Made by a program: the position numbers and the translations under genes
Notes under the pieces: model-generated
The model's database searches: none
What the model was told of the DNA's origin: nothing
Seen by the model: the letters and a program-made list of their open reading frames with translations, nothing else
Source of the DNA: Pictodentalium vernedei
Lineage: Eukaryota > Mollusca > Scaphopoda > Dentaliida > Dentaliidae
Length of the DNA: 64,000 nucleotides
Direction: 5' to 3'
Assembly (NCBI GenBank): GCA_031216915.1
Contig: CM062296.1
Span: 799,385,022 to 799,449,021, forward strand
Part shown: positions 30,161 through 40,085 of the stretch, piece after piece
Layout: every line of letters starts with the position of its first letter
Position numbering within the stretch: position 1 is the stretch's first letter

Positions 30161-30858
30161 CAGTTGAAACTAGAAGTCCTGTCACAATTAGCACAAAACA
30201 TTGTTAGTTAATGCGCTCCTTTCTGCAGAAAATGAAGCTGTCTCACTGAAATCAACAAAAACGTTTGCGCTGTGCAAGGCAAAATATAATGCGCTTTTAA
30301 CGATGTCAGTAGTGAAATCACCAACTGAACCGAACAAACATAAAAAAAAATATTGAGACAACAGTATGTGGAGGGTGAAGTACTAAACAATCCCTGTGAG
30401 ATAGATTTTTCACTTAACATTTTTTCCAGTTGCTGAGGACAAAAAACAAGAAGCTCCTGCAAACCTTCATCACATGGACCACCGGGCTGCACCCGGTGGT
30501 CCGTGTGATGAAAGTTTGCAAGTGATTCTTGCACTAATATGAAGAATGAAAAATACGTTTTTTCGAGGGGTGAAGAATATACTGAATATATATTCACAAG
30601 TAATACATTTTCTTGAGTCTGTTCATGAAGTTTAATTGTAATATTTATTTACTTTATTACAAGTACATGTATCCCAAAAGAGGTAAAAAATGATGTTAAT
30701 GATCTCTGTTTACTAGTATAGGTTTGTACAGGATTGTTTCTGCAGGAATTGAGTTTAGCTAATGGTACAGCTTGATGGGGACAAAAGTGCACTTACTCAA
30801 GAGCACTATTACTTTACAATATTGCACAATACAGTGACAGGACTTCTAGTTTCAACTG
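30161..30858. mobile_element. MITE, family of 12331-12644, 698 bp
   Basis: It has the ends CAGTTGAAACTAGAAGTCCT and the matching complement. Inside lies a hairpin around 30463-30520 (CACATGGACCACCGGG…CCCGGTGGTCCGTGTG), analogous to but different in sequence from the hairpin of the shorter copy. TA follows at the right; the left flank is TT. Confidence 0.85.
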
Positions 30859-31081
30859 TAAAGTGTACAAATTAACATTCTGGAACCCATCACTGTACAA
30901 TAAATACACCTTTAAGAAGACAGTAGACTTACAGTATATCCTGCTAGCTTATGTACTCGCACCCACCCAACCAACCCCAAAACCACCCCGATAAATATTC
31001 ACACTTAATTTATACATTGTTGCACTTGATTGTCAACTTTTTGATAATCACGTCTGAGTATATTTTTGTGTTATTTTGCAG

Positions 31082-31302
31082 GGACGTTCTGCAAGAAAGA
31101 GAATTTTGCCTCATCAGAAACTGCCGTAGCGATTGTATTTGTAGAAAACGAAAGTTACTGTCTGAGTCATTGTTTTTACAACGAGTTATGTGTGGCAGTG
31201 AGCGTCAAAAATAGAGGTAACGGGCAACATGAGTGTCATCTAGTTGGCAGCGTTGAGAATCAAGTTATTTCTCCTGAATGGAGTTTCTTCTTTTCTTGTT
31301 GA
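31082..31302 (+). CDS. Terminal exon: PAN/apple-like domain of the lectin gene
   Basis: The acceptor TTTTGCAG is in phase 1, matching the donor at 23114. The translation GTFCKKENF … YCLSHCFYNELCVAVSVKNR … ECHLVGS … PEWSFFFSC ends at TGA 31300-31302. The cysteine spacing and the closing W-x-F are those of short PAN/apple domains, which follow fucolectin domains in a number of invertebrate secreted proteins. A GTAACG at 31217 could act as a donor, but reading through gives the better domain end, so I take this as the last exon. Confidence 0.65.
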
Positions 31303-32755
31303 CAGCGTCGCATTCTGAATATATCTCTGAATTAGTTTTGTGGATTTGATTGTTTCCTTGGATTTTATCGATACACTGGATCAGTAATGTAAAATGTGAC
31401 ATAAGAGAGTTGTTTCGAACCTTGACGCGAGGAATCGTTGCGTCTGGCTTATAAGCAATGCATTTTTTGGAGTGGCTTCCGCGCTCGGTGTGTTCTGTGG
31501 TTATCTTCGGTGGGTAGTCCGCCGTGGCCGACATTTCGATGCTTTGTGTTGCTCAGTGACAGAATAGACCTGGCGTTGATGTTACTTCTGGCGCATCGCT
31601 CGCGTCGCGTCCGATGTGCAAGGGCCTTAAGCCGCTCTGATGCAAGCAGATAGTTTGATCCAATCGCCACGCATCTTTTAGTTACTTGTTGGGGGGTCGC
31701 GGTTGTCATTTATTTTAAATACAGGACGTCTCATCCTTTACGGCGAAAGGCCAATTGTACGACTCTTTCCACCGACAATATTCTGTACAAAACCCCAAAT
31801 ATAACATATTTATTATATTGTGTTGTATTTTTGTTTTTTTGTTTTACAATATTTAATTTGAATGCACAGAGAAGTTTGGAGAATCATTATATATCAGAAT
31901 GTAGCTACCCACTGATCATTTATTATATGTTGAGACTTCTTGACAAGAGGTACAATTTAAAAGAAATGATTGTGATGTATACTTCAGAAACAACTTTTGT
32001 ATCTACCGTTGTATTTGTATTTCTAGTTACTATATGCTTACTTCTTATCAGAATAAAAAAAATCCAACTTTTAATAATTATTGCCTCATCTGTTTGTTGG
32101 TTTTCGGCGTCATTATCAGTATCGGGCTATATCCTGACAAAACATAAGTATAAAGTCAAGTTTTGTCAATCGATTATGCCTGTGTTTCCCACTTACTTGT
32201 GGGTCGCATCCCAGCGGCATTGGGGAACTGAATACAGAAAAGTATGAAATTAATCGGAAAATTAATTTTGTCTGACAGTACTCATATTTGTATAGACAAG
32301 GCTGGTATTGGAAAAAGCGGGACACAAAAACATATGACACAAAATTTATTCTCCATTGATTTTTGAATGCAATTATGGAAAGCATAACCAGCTCTTTCCT
32401 TTTTGTTCTTGGACAAACGAGAACAGAAATTTGCAACATTCACTGAAAATCAATTTTGTTTTGACAGTTGTAGTCTTTAAGTGGCCAAAGCATATGTTGG
32501 GTTAAGCTCCAGATCATAACTTACAACAGCGGAATTGTTCATTAAGCATTTCTACCTATAGCAAAGTGTTTGAAATTAACCCTTTCCAAAATGAGCAAAG
32601 CAACCGAAGTTAGCTAATTTTAGCATTTTCTAACGGTACTCTTATGCTCACCTTCTTTGTACTTGATGGTGGCTAATTTTGGAATTTTCAAATGGTACTC
32701 TTATTCTCATCCTCATTGTGCTTGAGGGTTAAATCTGAAAAAAAAACGTTCGTAT
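31303..32755. other. No gene recognised; lectin 3' flank
   Basis: It would include the 3' UTR of the lectin gene. The frame 31831-32247 has a hydrophobic stretch but no homology signal and no intron support. I see no repeats with clear ends. Confidence 0.5.
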
Positions 32756-33652
32756 GAAAATAAATTCATTTGTGCGTCGACCACCGAAGAAGAAAGATGT
32801 CCATGAATGTGACCGTCTTCAAAATCAACAACGAATTACAGATTCTACTTCTAAAAAAACGACGCTGGGTTCCATTTTATCACTGGAGATTGGACATAAT
32901 TGACAAAAGTAGTGGATTTAGCAAAGAAGAGGCGCCTTGAAATAGGGGAACCCAAACGGAAGAGAGTAAGGAAATTAAAGACGAAAGCTCAAAGAGTGTT
33001 CACAATTCCATGTTTGGTACTGATGGCGTTGAACGAAAGAGAATCACGGAATTTCAGACTATACAGACAGCGTTTCATTCGAAACGTTATTTACCCCACA
33101 AGTACTGGAGAAACTTTGATGTGGAGAGAATAATAGGTCAATAGTAGCTCAATGGAAAAGGGAACCAGTACAGAGACCACAGAAACACATCAAGTATGCA
33201 TCGGAGGAGACTCGCCTCAAGACTTTCGACTTCATGTTACCAAGTGAATGCACCAAAACACCGATGTAATTGCCATGAGCCAGATTCGTTTGTTTTGGTA
33301 GCGCAAATAGAACTGAATGATTTTACTATGGTATTATTGTGCGTTTCTGGGATAAGGAAGATGATGTCATACAGGAACACAAAAGCATGCCACAGACTCT
33401 TGTTATATTCATAATTCAGCACCAGAATTCACGGACGTCGAAAAAGTTTCAGAAACAGAAGATGAAATGTTGTGTCTGCTTAGTAGGCCAGGCCAATGCC
33501 GCCCTGCAACCATATAATCATTTGTATCTGTACAACGAGCCTTTAAGAAGATATCCAATCTGCAGAAAAACTGTTTACAAATATCCGACAAGCTACATAC
33601 CACAGAAAAGTGTTTCCACAAAACGAATGTATCGAGAAGAAATTGTTTCATA
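32756..33652 (+). pseudogene. Degenerate RING-finger sequence
   Basis: In the frame 33339-33653 the segment CCVCLVGQANAALQPYNHLY … RRYPICRKTV has the layout of a C3HC4 RING of the IAP/MKRN type. The cysteines expected before NH, after LYL and before PIC are replaced by Tyr or lost. Upstream, broken basic frames (KKRRLEIGEPKRKRVRKLK; YASEETRLKTFDFMLPSEC) read like the rest of a coding sequence without introns. This fits an old processed pseudogene or a lost ORF of a mobile element. Confidence 0.4.
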
Positions 33653-35250
33653 GTTAATTCAATAGAGGAAATTAGTTTGTTAGAAAATGTGTTGTTATTT
33701 TGTTTATCATACCCAATGTATGTACGTCTGGATGAGAAGAAGAAGGACTTAATGATCTTCCTGCAGGGAAGTGGCCACCCCATTAGTCTTTGAATGAGAA
33801 CTAGAGAGGTTAGACAAAGTAAAAACACGCCTATTATTGGAAAATGAGCATTCTGGCGAAATCCAAATTCATTTCGATAGTTTGGATTGTCTTTTGGTGA
33901 TTTGAGATCGTAATCCGGTCTATTTTGGTAATTCTACGAAGTAACTGAGATTTCTGGGTACTTAGATTGACTCTTATTCAAACGAAGGCGGCCTATAATG
34001 CAACGTGATACTATTGTAAGCCCTAGATGGCGGCTCAGCCAAGTCCGTTTCGGAGATTTTAGGTGGTTTTAGTGACATGAAGGGATAGTCGGGTCTATTT
34101 GGGTAATTAGTTTTACTCCAATTCAATCGAACGCTGTCTCAGAATATACCCCGTCCTGTTGTAGGATTTTGGAACACACAATAACCCCGTGCTACCATAG
34201 GAACCAAGATGGCGACCTCCAGTATAAAAACGGACGACGGAAACACGTGTCATCTTAAGAACGTTCACTGCGCATACCCATTAAGTCCACGTATCACTAT
34301 GGGATGACATCACAAGATGGTCGCTTATGCTGGCTACCATGACAACCGACCATGACGTAACTATGACGTCACATATGAGATTCACCATGAGATCCCCCAA
34401 TATGGCTCGTTTCATCCCTCCCCAACTATTAGTAGGCTTCCTATGATTCCTGAAAATCTGCTATTTCATTTTAGTGATAGCTGTGAATGGAGGCAAGAAA
34501 AATAAAAAAAAATATTTGCGGCAGAAGTTGCTTCGAATATCCAAGAGCAAGGCTAGGACATCAGATAAGACGAGTTGGGACCAGCTTTCATTGTTGAATA
34601 ACGAATTCAAATTATTTTCGTTTTAAATGCAATTGCTCCGTATTGTCATATTTTGATGCCACGACTGATACCACATTTGGACAACCAACAGACCTGCACT
34701 TAGACGAACATATACCAAACTCACTCAAAAATCGAAAATCGAAATCGCCAAATGAATCAGTAAGGAAAATATTTCCAATATAAATTCCCATTTTTCGTGA
34801 TATTTTGTGAGAACTGCATGGTTAAAATGTATGTCAACAACCATTTTACCTTGAGATCTTGACGTAACGTTTGTCAGACATGTTTTTATTTGTTTTCATG
34901 GTGTCATTTTTAAAGTGCAAAAAGCATGGGAGTTCGGGCGTTTTTAGTTGTTTTATGTGGTAACACATGCACTACGAAATAATAGTTGTTATTTTTCCGA
35001 AGTCGTAAAAGTTGCAAATATTCAACTGAAAATTTATTTTAACCACTCGCGTGTGAACATTTGACATTTATCTCCAGTTGGTTATAAAAATCAATGCCGT
35101 TTGTACTTTAGTTCGGTTTGCAATATTATCCAACGTGAAGATTTAATTTCTGTGGCGGTTTCTGGATACTGTCCTAAGTAGAGCCTACCCAGAAAGTGAA
35201 GGAATATCTATAACAAAATGAACTATCATGGTGAGAGTACATAAACCAGG
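33653..35250. other. Imperfect direct repeats; no gene recognised
   Basis: Between about 33890 and 34260 two units of roughly 180 bp resemble each other (GTCTATTTKGGTAATT; GATGGCGGCTC / GATGGCGACCTC). From 34400 to 35250 I see nothing. Confidence 0.4.
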
Positions 35251-35550
35251 GGCTAATACTATAAAACTTTTACAATTGTGTTTCTAGAATTGTTTGTTCT
35301 AGTTATGACTTTAAATGGGTTGAACTGAACCATTAGTATTTTCAAAGATGAAAATTTTACAATTGGATCTTCTAGAATTGTATTTTCTGCCATTTGGCAT
35401 AACCGACTAAAATTAATCATTAGCATTTTCAAAGGTATGACAATTTGCCAACTGGCAAATTGCCATATCTTTAAAAATGCTAATGATTATACCAAACGGC
35501 AGAAAATACAATTCTAGAAAATACAATTGTAAACGTTCTACAGTATTGGC
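35251..35550. mobile_element. MITE, family of 28280-28490, 300 bp
   Basis: The ends GGCTAATACTATAAAACTTT and the complement at 35523-35550 flank a nested inner pair (TTTTCTGCCATTTGGCATAA and its complement) and a CAATTTGCCAACTGGCAAATTG centre. Confidence 0.8.
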
Positions 35551-36289
35551 TCCAGTTTTGAGATTTCAGGCACGAGTGTATATAAATTTGACATATTCTT
35601 GGAAAAGTGTGGGGGATGAGTACCCTACCCCCTCCCGCCTCTTTGCTACTGTATCAAACACAATTTACTAATCACAAAAAATACCCAGATAACCATTATA
35701 AAACCGGGATAAGTGGAACTTAAATTTGTATGTCGATGTTGACTCTCTCCACTCTGATGTTGAAATATCAACATTTCAAGCCATACATTTATCCCATAAT
35801 GCAACTAGGAATTTAACTAATTCATTCCTGTTTGACAGAGCTCATTCAGCCCTGTCAAACAAGACTGAATTGTTTCATTTCCTCTTGGAATTAAGAAAAA
35901 ATGGGGCTTGAAATTTCAGTACATTGACATCCTTGTTTTAGGAACACCAGGTTTGAGCGTACGTTAGGTTGTCTTTTTCAGGAAAAGTACGGGAGACACA
36001 AAACAGGCTCTGAAATAGATTGTACTCAACAGCAAGATCACCTAAATTACTTTAAACCATAAATAATCGATAGACCTATCCTATTGCGGACTATTACATC
36101 TGTACGACTCCGTGCCACCCCAAGCGCATAAATGTCTGTTTACACCCGGCGGCATGCAATTTCTTTCTTATTCAGCAATCACCATATTCTTCGGAAAAAT
36201 AGCTATGGCCTCATTATTGCATAACACTGTATCATTTGCACACCAATTCATTTATAAATTATGGTTTATGAATCGAGATTACCAGAGCT
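35551..36289. other. No gene; isolated hairpin
   Basis: TGTTTGACAGAGCTCATTCAGCCCTGTCAAACA at 35831-35863 folds as a hairpin related to the centre of the MITE at 28720-29145. Nothing else is recognisable. Confidence 0.5.
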
Positions 36290-36497
36290 TATTTATTTAT
36301 TTATTGGGCCTTAACGAAACAGACGAACCATCGACGTGCTGTACGCTTTAGTACACAGTGCCATCGTGCCCTCACATGGGCAGTTGGGATTAAGTGTCTT
36401 GCCCAAGGACACAACGCACTTGCCGCAGGAGGGATTCGAATCGAGGATCTCTCGGCTTGCGTCTCAACCTACTGAGCCACCCCACTCCCGTGCGTTG
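36290..36497 (-). mobile_element. tRNA-derived SINE, short copy (SINE-3)
   Basis: On the minus strand the head has GTGGCTCAGTAGGTTGAGA and a B box GATTCGAATCC, then GTTGTGTCCTTGGGCAAGAC, and it ends in an AATAAATAAATAAATAA tail at 36290. The body is shorter than in SINE-1 and SINE-2, lacking the distal block. It groups with SINE-2 by its head. Confidence 0.85.
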
Positions 36498-36535
36498 ATA
36501 ATAGTGCCACATGTACGGTGGCATTGTGTGTCATA

Positions 36536-36747
36536 ACCGGTGTGACAGGAATGATAGTCCGTAGGAACGTTAGTCCCTCTGGACTATTATTCCGCGGAAT
36601 TATAGTCCTAGGTCTAACATTCCTAGGAATAGTAGTCCGGCGGACTACTATTCCGAGGAATGTTAGACCTAGGACTACAATTCCGCGGAATAATAGTCCA
36701 GAGGGACTAATTTTCCTACGGACTATCATTCCTGTCACACCGGCATT
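36536..36747. repeat. Near-perfect 212-bp palindrome built of short subunits
   Basis: CCGGTGTGACAGGAATGATA at the left is mirrored at the right end (TATCATTCCTGTCACACCGG). Each arm is a string of alternating motifs: GGACTATTATTCC, GCGGAAT, TAGTCCTAGG, TAACATTCC. The exact centre is TAGTCCGGCGGACTA. The reading frames over it on both strands are near-mirror translations and are not genes. Confidence 0.95.
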
Positions 36748-36770
36748 AAATATTCCTTACATAGATCACT

Positions 36771-37102
36771 TTGGAACGCGATGGCTCTGTTGTTACGGCA
36801 TTGGACTTCAAACCACCGGTGGTTCCTCGCCAGGTGTAACTGCATTGTGCCGGTGGGCAAGGTATTTAGTCTCGATTGACCACGTGGGGGCACAACGGTG
36901 CTATGTACTAAGTCATTGTGCCCTTGTCTTCAACCAATGCTAACCCTCTCTGTGTAGAGTTAGTACTTTGGTGAGTCTGTTAGTTGCACGCCACTGTTCG
37001 GTGGTTCTTTCCAGGTACTCCTCCGGCTTCCCCACCCACTAAAACGTTCTGACACTAAGTGACCCTGGATGTCGAAAATGTCGGTAAACTCCAATAAAAA
37101 AA
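36771..37102 (+). mobile_element. tRNA-derived SINE, degenerate (SINE-4)
   Basis: The head GATGGCTCTGTTGTTACGGC is poorly preserved. The body retains GGGCAAGGTATTTAGTC, TTCAACCAATGCTAACCCTC and CTCCGGCTTCC in the order found in SINE-1 and SINE-2, and the tail is CCAATAAAAAAAC. Confidence 0.75.
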
Positions 37103-37135
37103 CAAAAAGCCGCCAAAAAAGATCATTTCGAAAAC

Positions 37136-37320
37136 TTCAAGTTGTCAGGTGGGAGGTTGTAAGAGTAGATTCTATCCCCTGGAAATATTATCCACCCAGG
37201 ATAGTATCCGGGGCATAATATTTCTGACGAAATTTTATCCTCGGGATAAAATTTCCTAGGAAATATGATGCCCCGGAAAATATTTCCAGTGGGATAGTAT
37301 TTACTGTCACAAGGTATCAT
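37136..37320. repeat. Imperfect palindrome of GGAAATATTATCC-type subunits
   Basis: It uses the same building principle as 36536-36747 but other bases: TATCCCCTGGAAATATTATC … GATGCCCCGGAAAATATTTCC … GGGATAG, centred on TATCCTCGGGATA. It looks like a diverged member of the same class of element. Confidence 0.7.
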
Positions 37321-37688
37321 TGCCACGCACAGAGGGGTTACTCACCTGTTGAAATTTTGCAATAATATTACATTTATTCATATGCATAAAGCCAGTCGTG
37401 CTGAACTGCAATAGTCCACCTAGGTTTCATCGATCTTTATTTTATTGACCAACTGTGCGTGTGACGTCAATCCACAGAAATGTTTTGGTGTATGTGGAGG
37501 CTGAGGGCGGACATTACCACGCTGATTTTGATTTTGTTAGTTCGATACCATCCACAGGCACCCCGAACATGATCTCTGTGAAATGAGTGATGCGAGGAGA
37601 GTTGCTGTTCAAAATCCTTCTCGTGCATGTTTTTTGGAGCCCAACACCGCGAATGCAGACGAAGCGAATCTTTTTGATGAACGATTAA

Positions 37689-38343
37689 GGTGTTATGTAG
37701 GTAACAGAATTTTGTTTATTTTGAAATTTCTACCTCTCATATTCCTTAAATTCAAATTAAATATACACAAATTATACATCAAAATGAAGGTTGAGATGTA
37801 TAGAACATGAAACATATATGCGCTCAACTCTCAGGGTTGGCAGCAGGCGCCACTGGTTCCGTTCCTGGAAGTCTGCTACCGTATTCGTACCAGAACTGAC
37901 AATAAAATAATATTTCACGGAAAACAACTTGTGGACAAATGTGCTTCACTTTTTCTGTCCAATGACGATGACCGGAAATCGAAAGTAGTGCACAATGTAA
38001 ACAAAACCGTCAGTTTGGGAATTTAACCCCATGCACCTCAGTCGCTGTGTTTTGAAGGATTTTAATGACCTAGCATTGCTCTTGGATAAGTGAAGCAGAT
38101 TTAGTCAGAAGTTGTTCTCGTGAAATATTATTTTGTTAGCAGTTCTGGTACGAATACGGTAGCAAACTTCCAGGAACCAGTGGCGCCTGTTGTCAACTCT
38201 GGTAGTTGACTGCATATGTGATTCGTGTTCTACATCTCAACCTTCATTTTTATGTATAATCTGGGTATATTTATTTTGAATTTAAGGAATATCAGAGGTG
38301 GAAATTTGAAGATAAAGAAAAATTCAATATCTTATATGGCACC
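37689..38343. mobile_element. TTAA-flanked foldback element, 655 bp
   Basis: TTAA lies at 37685-37688 and 38344-38347. The element begins GGTGTTATGTAGG and ends CATATAAG-type complement …GGCACC. The arms are about 240 bp and well conserved (GAATACGGTAGCA, GGCGCCACTGGTTCC). The TTAA duplication points to a Kolobok- or piggyBac-type transposase in trans. Confidence 0.85.
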
Positions 38344-38429
38344 TTAAGGACCATGTTACTCCAAATTTCAACCCAAATGCATAGTACCAAAACACGTAAG
38401 TTCAGTTTTGGTAATGTACCTTTTTATCC

Positions 38430-38762
38430 GTATACGAAAGTTAGTAAAATTTAACAAATAGTTGCCTCAGTGTGCTGTCTAAAGAGTCTTTTGTTAAAAT
38501 TCATTCAAACATGAACATGTGCGACGCCGCATGCTTTCAATAGATTTTTCAACAAAGCGTGCATCCCGGAACCGGGAAAAAACTACGTGCTATAGGCTTG
38601 AAAACCCTACCGAATAGAAGTTTGGACGGTAAACAATAATTGCTCAACATTTCATTTCAACTCGATTGAAAGGCAAACTGTCGCGAATGTCCGAAGTTGA
38701 TGCGGGTACGGCTATTGCTCGAATTATGCAGGGCCAATCGCAACGTCTCGTCAGTAGTATAG
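38430..38762 (+). pseudogene. Tc1-like 5' leader and transposase N-terminus fragment
   Basis: It is homologous to 1245-1815 without the MITE at 1413-1661. It includes CCGCATGCTTTCAA, the start region CGCGAATGTCCGAAGTTGA and AATTATGCAGGGCCAATCGC. It breaks off after the first helix of the transposase. Confidence 0.75.
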
Positions 38763-39469
38763 CATGTGCAGATCTACCCTATTCTTATGGACCTCGTTTA
38801 CTTACCTCGGAAATAACGTCATAGTTTTCCTCAAACCCTATGTGGGGTGTCATAGTAGGGAGTATTATGTGATATATGGTGTTATTACGCGTTCCATTCA
38901 GAGAAAACACAATAAGAAAACTGTTCTAGGTTCGATACTTTTATTCTGTCCAACAATATATATAAAGCAGTAATTTTACATTATGATCGAAAATCTGGGG
39001 AAATCTTGAAGCCCGGATGTTTGAAAACGTGCAGCCAAGTTGCGTTAGTTTGATTGATGGGAGAAATTGGAAACCAAAGCAGAGCGAGTGTTCAGGTCGC
39101 AACCAAAACGCACTCGATTCAGCTAAATAACGTATTCTCATTGAACTACACAAGCTGGGCAATTAATTAGAGAAAGCGCAATGAATATCATATACTATTA
39201 AAAAAGTAGGGGATATCCAAACTGATGTTGATATTTTCGGAAACTGGTATTGGATACGCGTGATTGGACACATCAATATGTTTCGAAGTTTAGTGTGGAA
39301 CATGAATGTCACCGGCCCATGAAAACTTCGTGCTGGTTTTTCGCACCAGCGTCGCGTTAATGTCTGTGGTGTACGTTTTGAACTTTTCATTTGTACTGGA
39401 AGGGCTTTTTCGGAGGTCTCATCGTTCTTTTCTTAGTATCAATTCGTACATCAATAGTTTCTGGTCGAA
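38763..39469. other. No gene recognised
   Basis: Short open frames without motif. It may include the 5' flank of the Tc1 pseudogene that follows. Confidence 0.4.
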
Positions 39470-40085
39470 ACGTAACTTTTGAGGCAGGCGAAGACTGATA
39501 CGTAACGAACAGTTGCGTGCGGTTGGCATGTTGGAAGCTGGCAACAGATAGACTGCAGTGGCTCAAATTCTCAACGTTACTCAATCGGTGATGAGCAGAT
39601 TGTGGTCACGCTACCGCCAGACAGGCAATGTTGATGGCTGACGTAGGCCAGGTCGTCAAAGGGCGACAACTGCTAACCAGGATAGTTTCATCCGAACCAC
39701 AGCATTACGTAACCGCCATCAAAGTGGCTCGGAAATCGTACAGCAGCTGCACCAAGCGACTGATATGCGAGTCAGTGGTCAGACTATCCGAAATCGCCTG
39801 CACAGTTGGAATTTGTTCGCTCGACGACCTCGAATAATTCCACGTTTGGCTGAATGTCCCATCGCAGCAAGGCGTAATTGGCGCGGAGGACGACAGCGCT
39901 GAAACAATCGTCGGTGGAGCAACGTCATGCTTTCCGATGAATCAAGGTTCACTCTCGACTTCCACGGAGGGGAAACAAAGTGTGGCGGCGGTGGCAGGAA
40001 CGATACAGGTCGACACCACTAGACGGCACTATCGGTTTGGTGGTGAATCATTTCTGGTATGGGGTGGCATAACCATGACAAGCTG
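39470..40085 (+). pseudogene. Second Tc1-like transposase, truncated
   Basis: Across several frames one reads RAVGMLEAGN, ILNVTQSVMSRLWSRYRQTG, GRQRATTANQD and VSGQTIRNRLHSWNL, then RRNW and NVMLSDESRFTL with the first catalytic Asp (DE), then a WGG-type block near 40068. The sequence leaves the family right after it, so the C-terminal catalytic part is missing. It belongs to a different Tc1 family from the one at 1732. Confidence 0.75.

Larger units (their letters stand above)
23114..31081 (+). other. Intron of the lectin gene, about 8 kb, MITE-filled
   Basis: The donor at 23114 and acceptor at 31080-31081 (TTTTGCAG) have matching phase 1. Apart from the annotated MITEs and foldbacks I see no coding region. 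A stretch near 26640-26760 resembles Penelope ORF1 (CCGAAATATAAGAC…TAGTCTT, compare 6029-6060) and is probably an old fragment of it. Confidence 0.6.

Noticed and set aside
31217-31222. GTAACG as a splice donor ending the PAN exon
   Set aside because: Reading through adds ECHLVGS…PEWSFFFSC, a better PAN-domain ending, followed directly by a stop codon.
31831-32247. 138-residue ORF with a hydrophobic, membrane-like segment
   Set aside because: AT-rich sequence readily gives hydrophobic frames. There is no domain, and the start is not supported by a splice site in the right phase.
36518-36943. 141-residue plus-strand ORF and an 89-residue minus-strand ORF with very similar proteins
   Set aside because: Both translate the two arms of the 36536-36747 palindrome, so the similarity is a property of the DNA and not of a gene pair.
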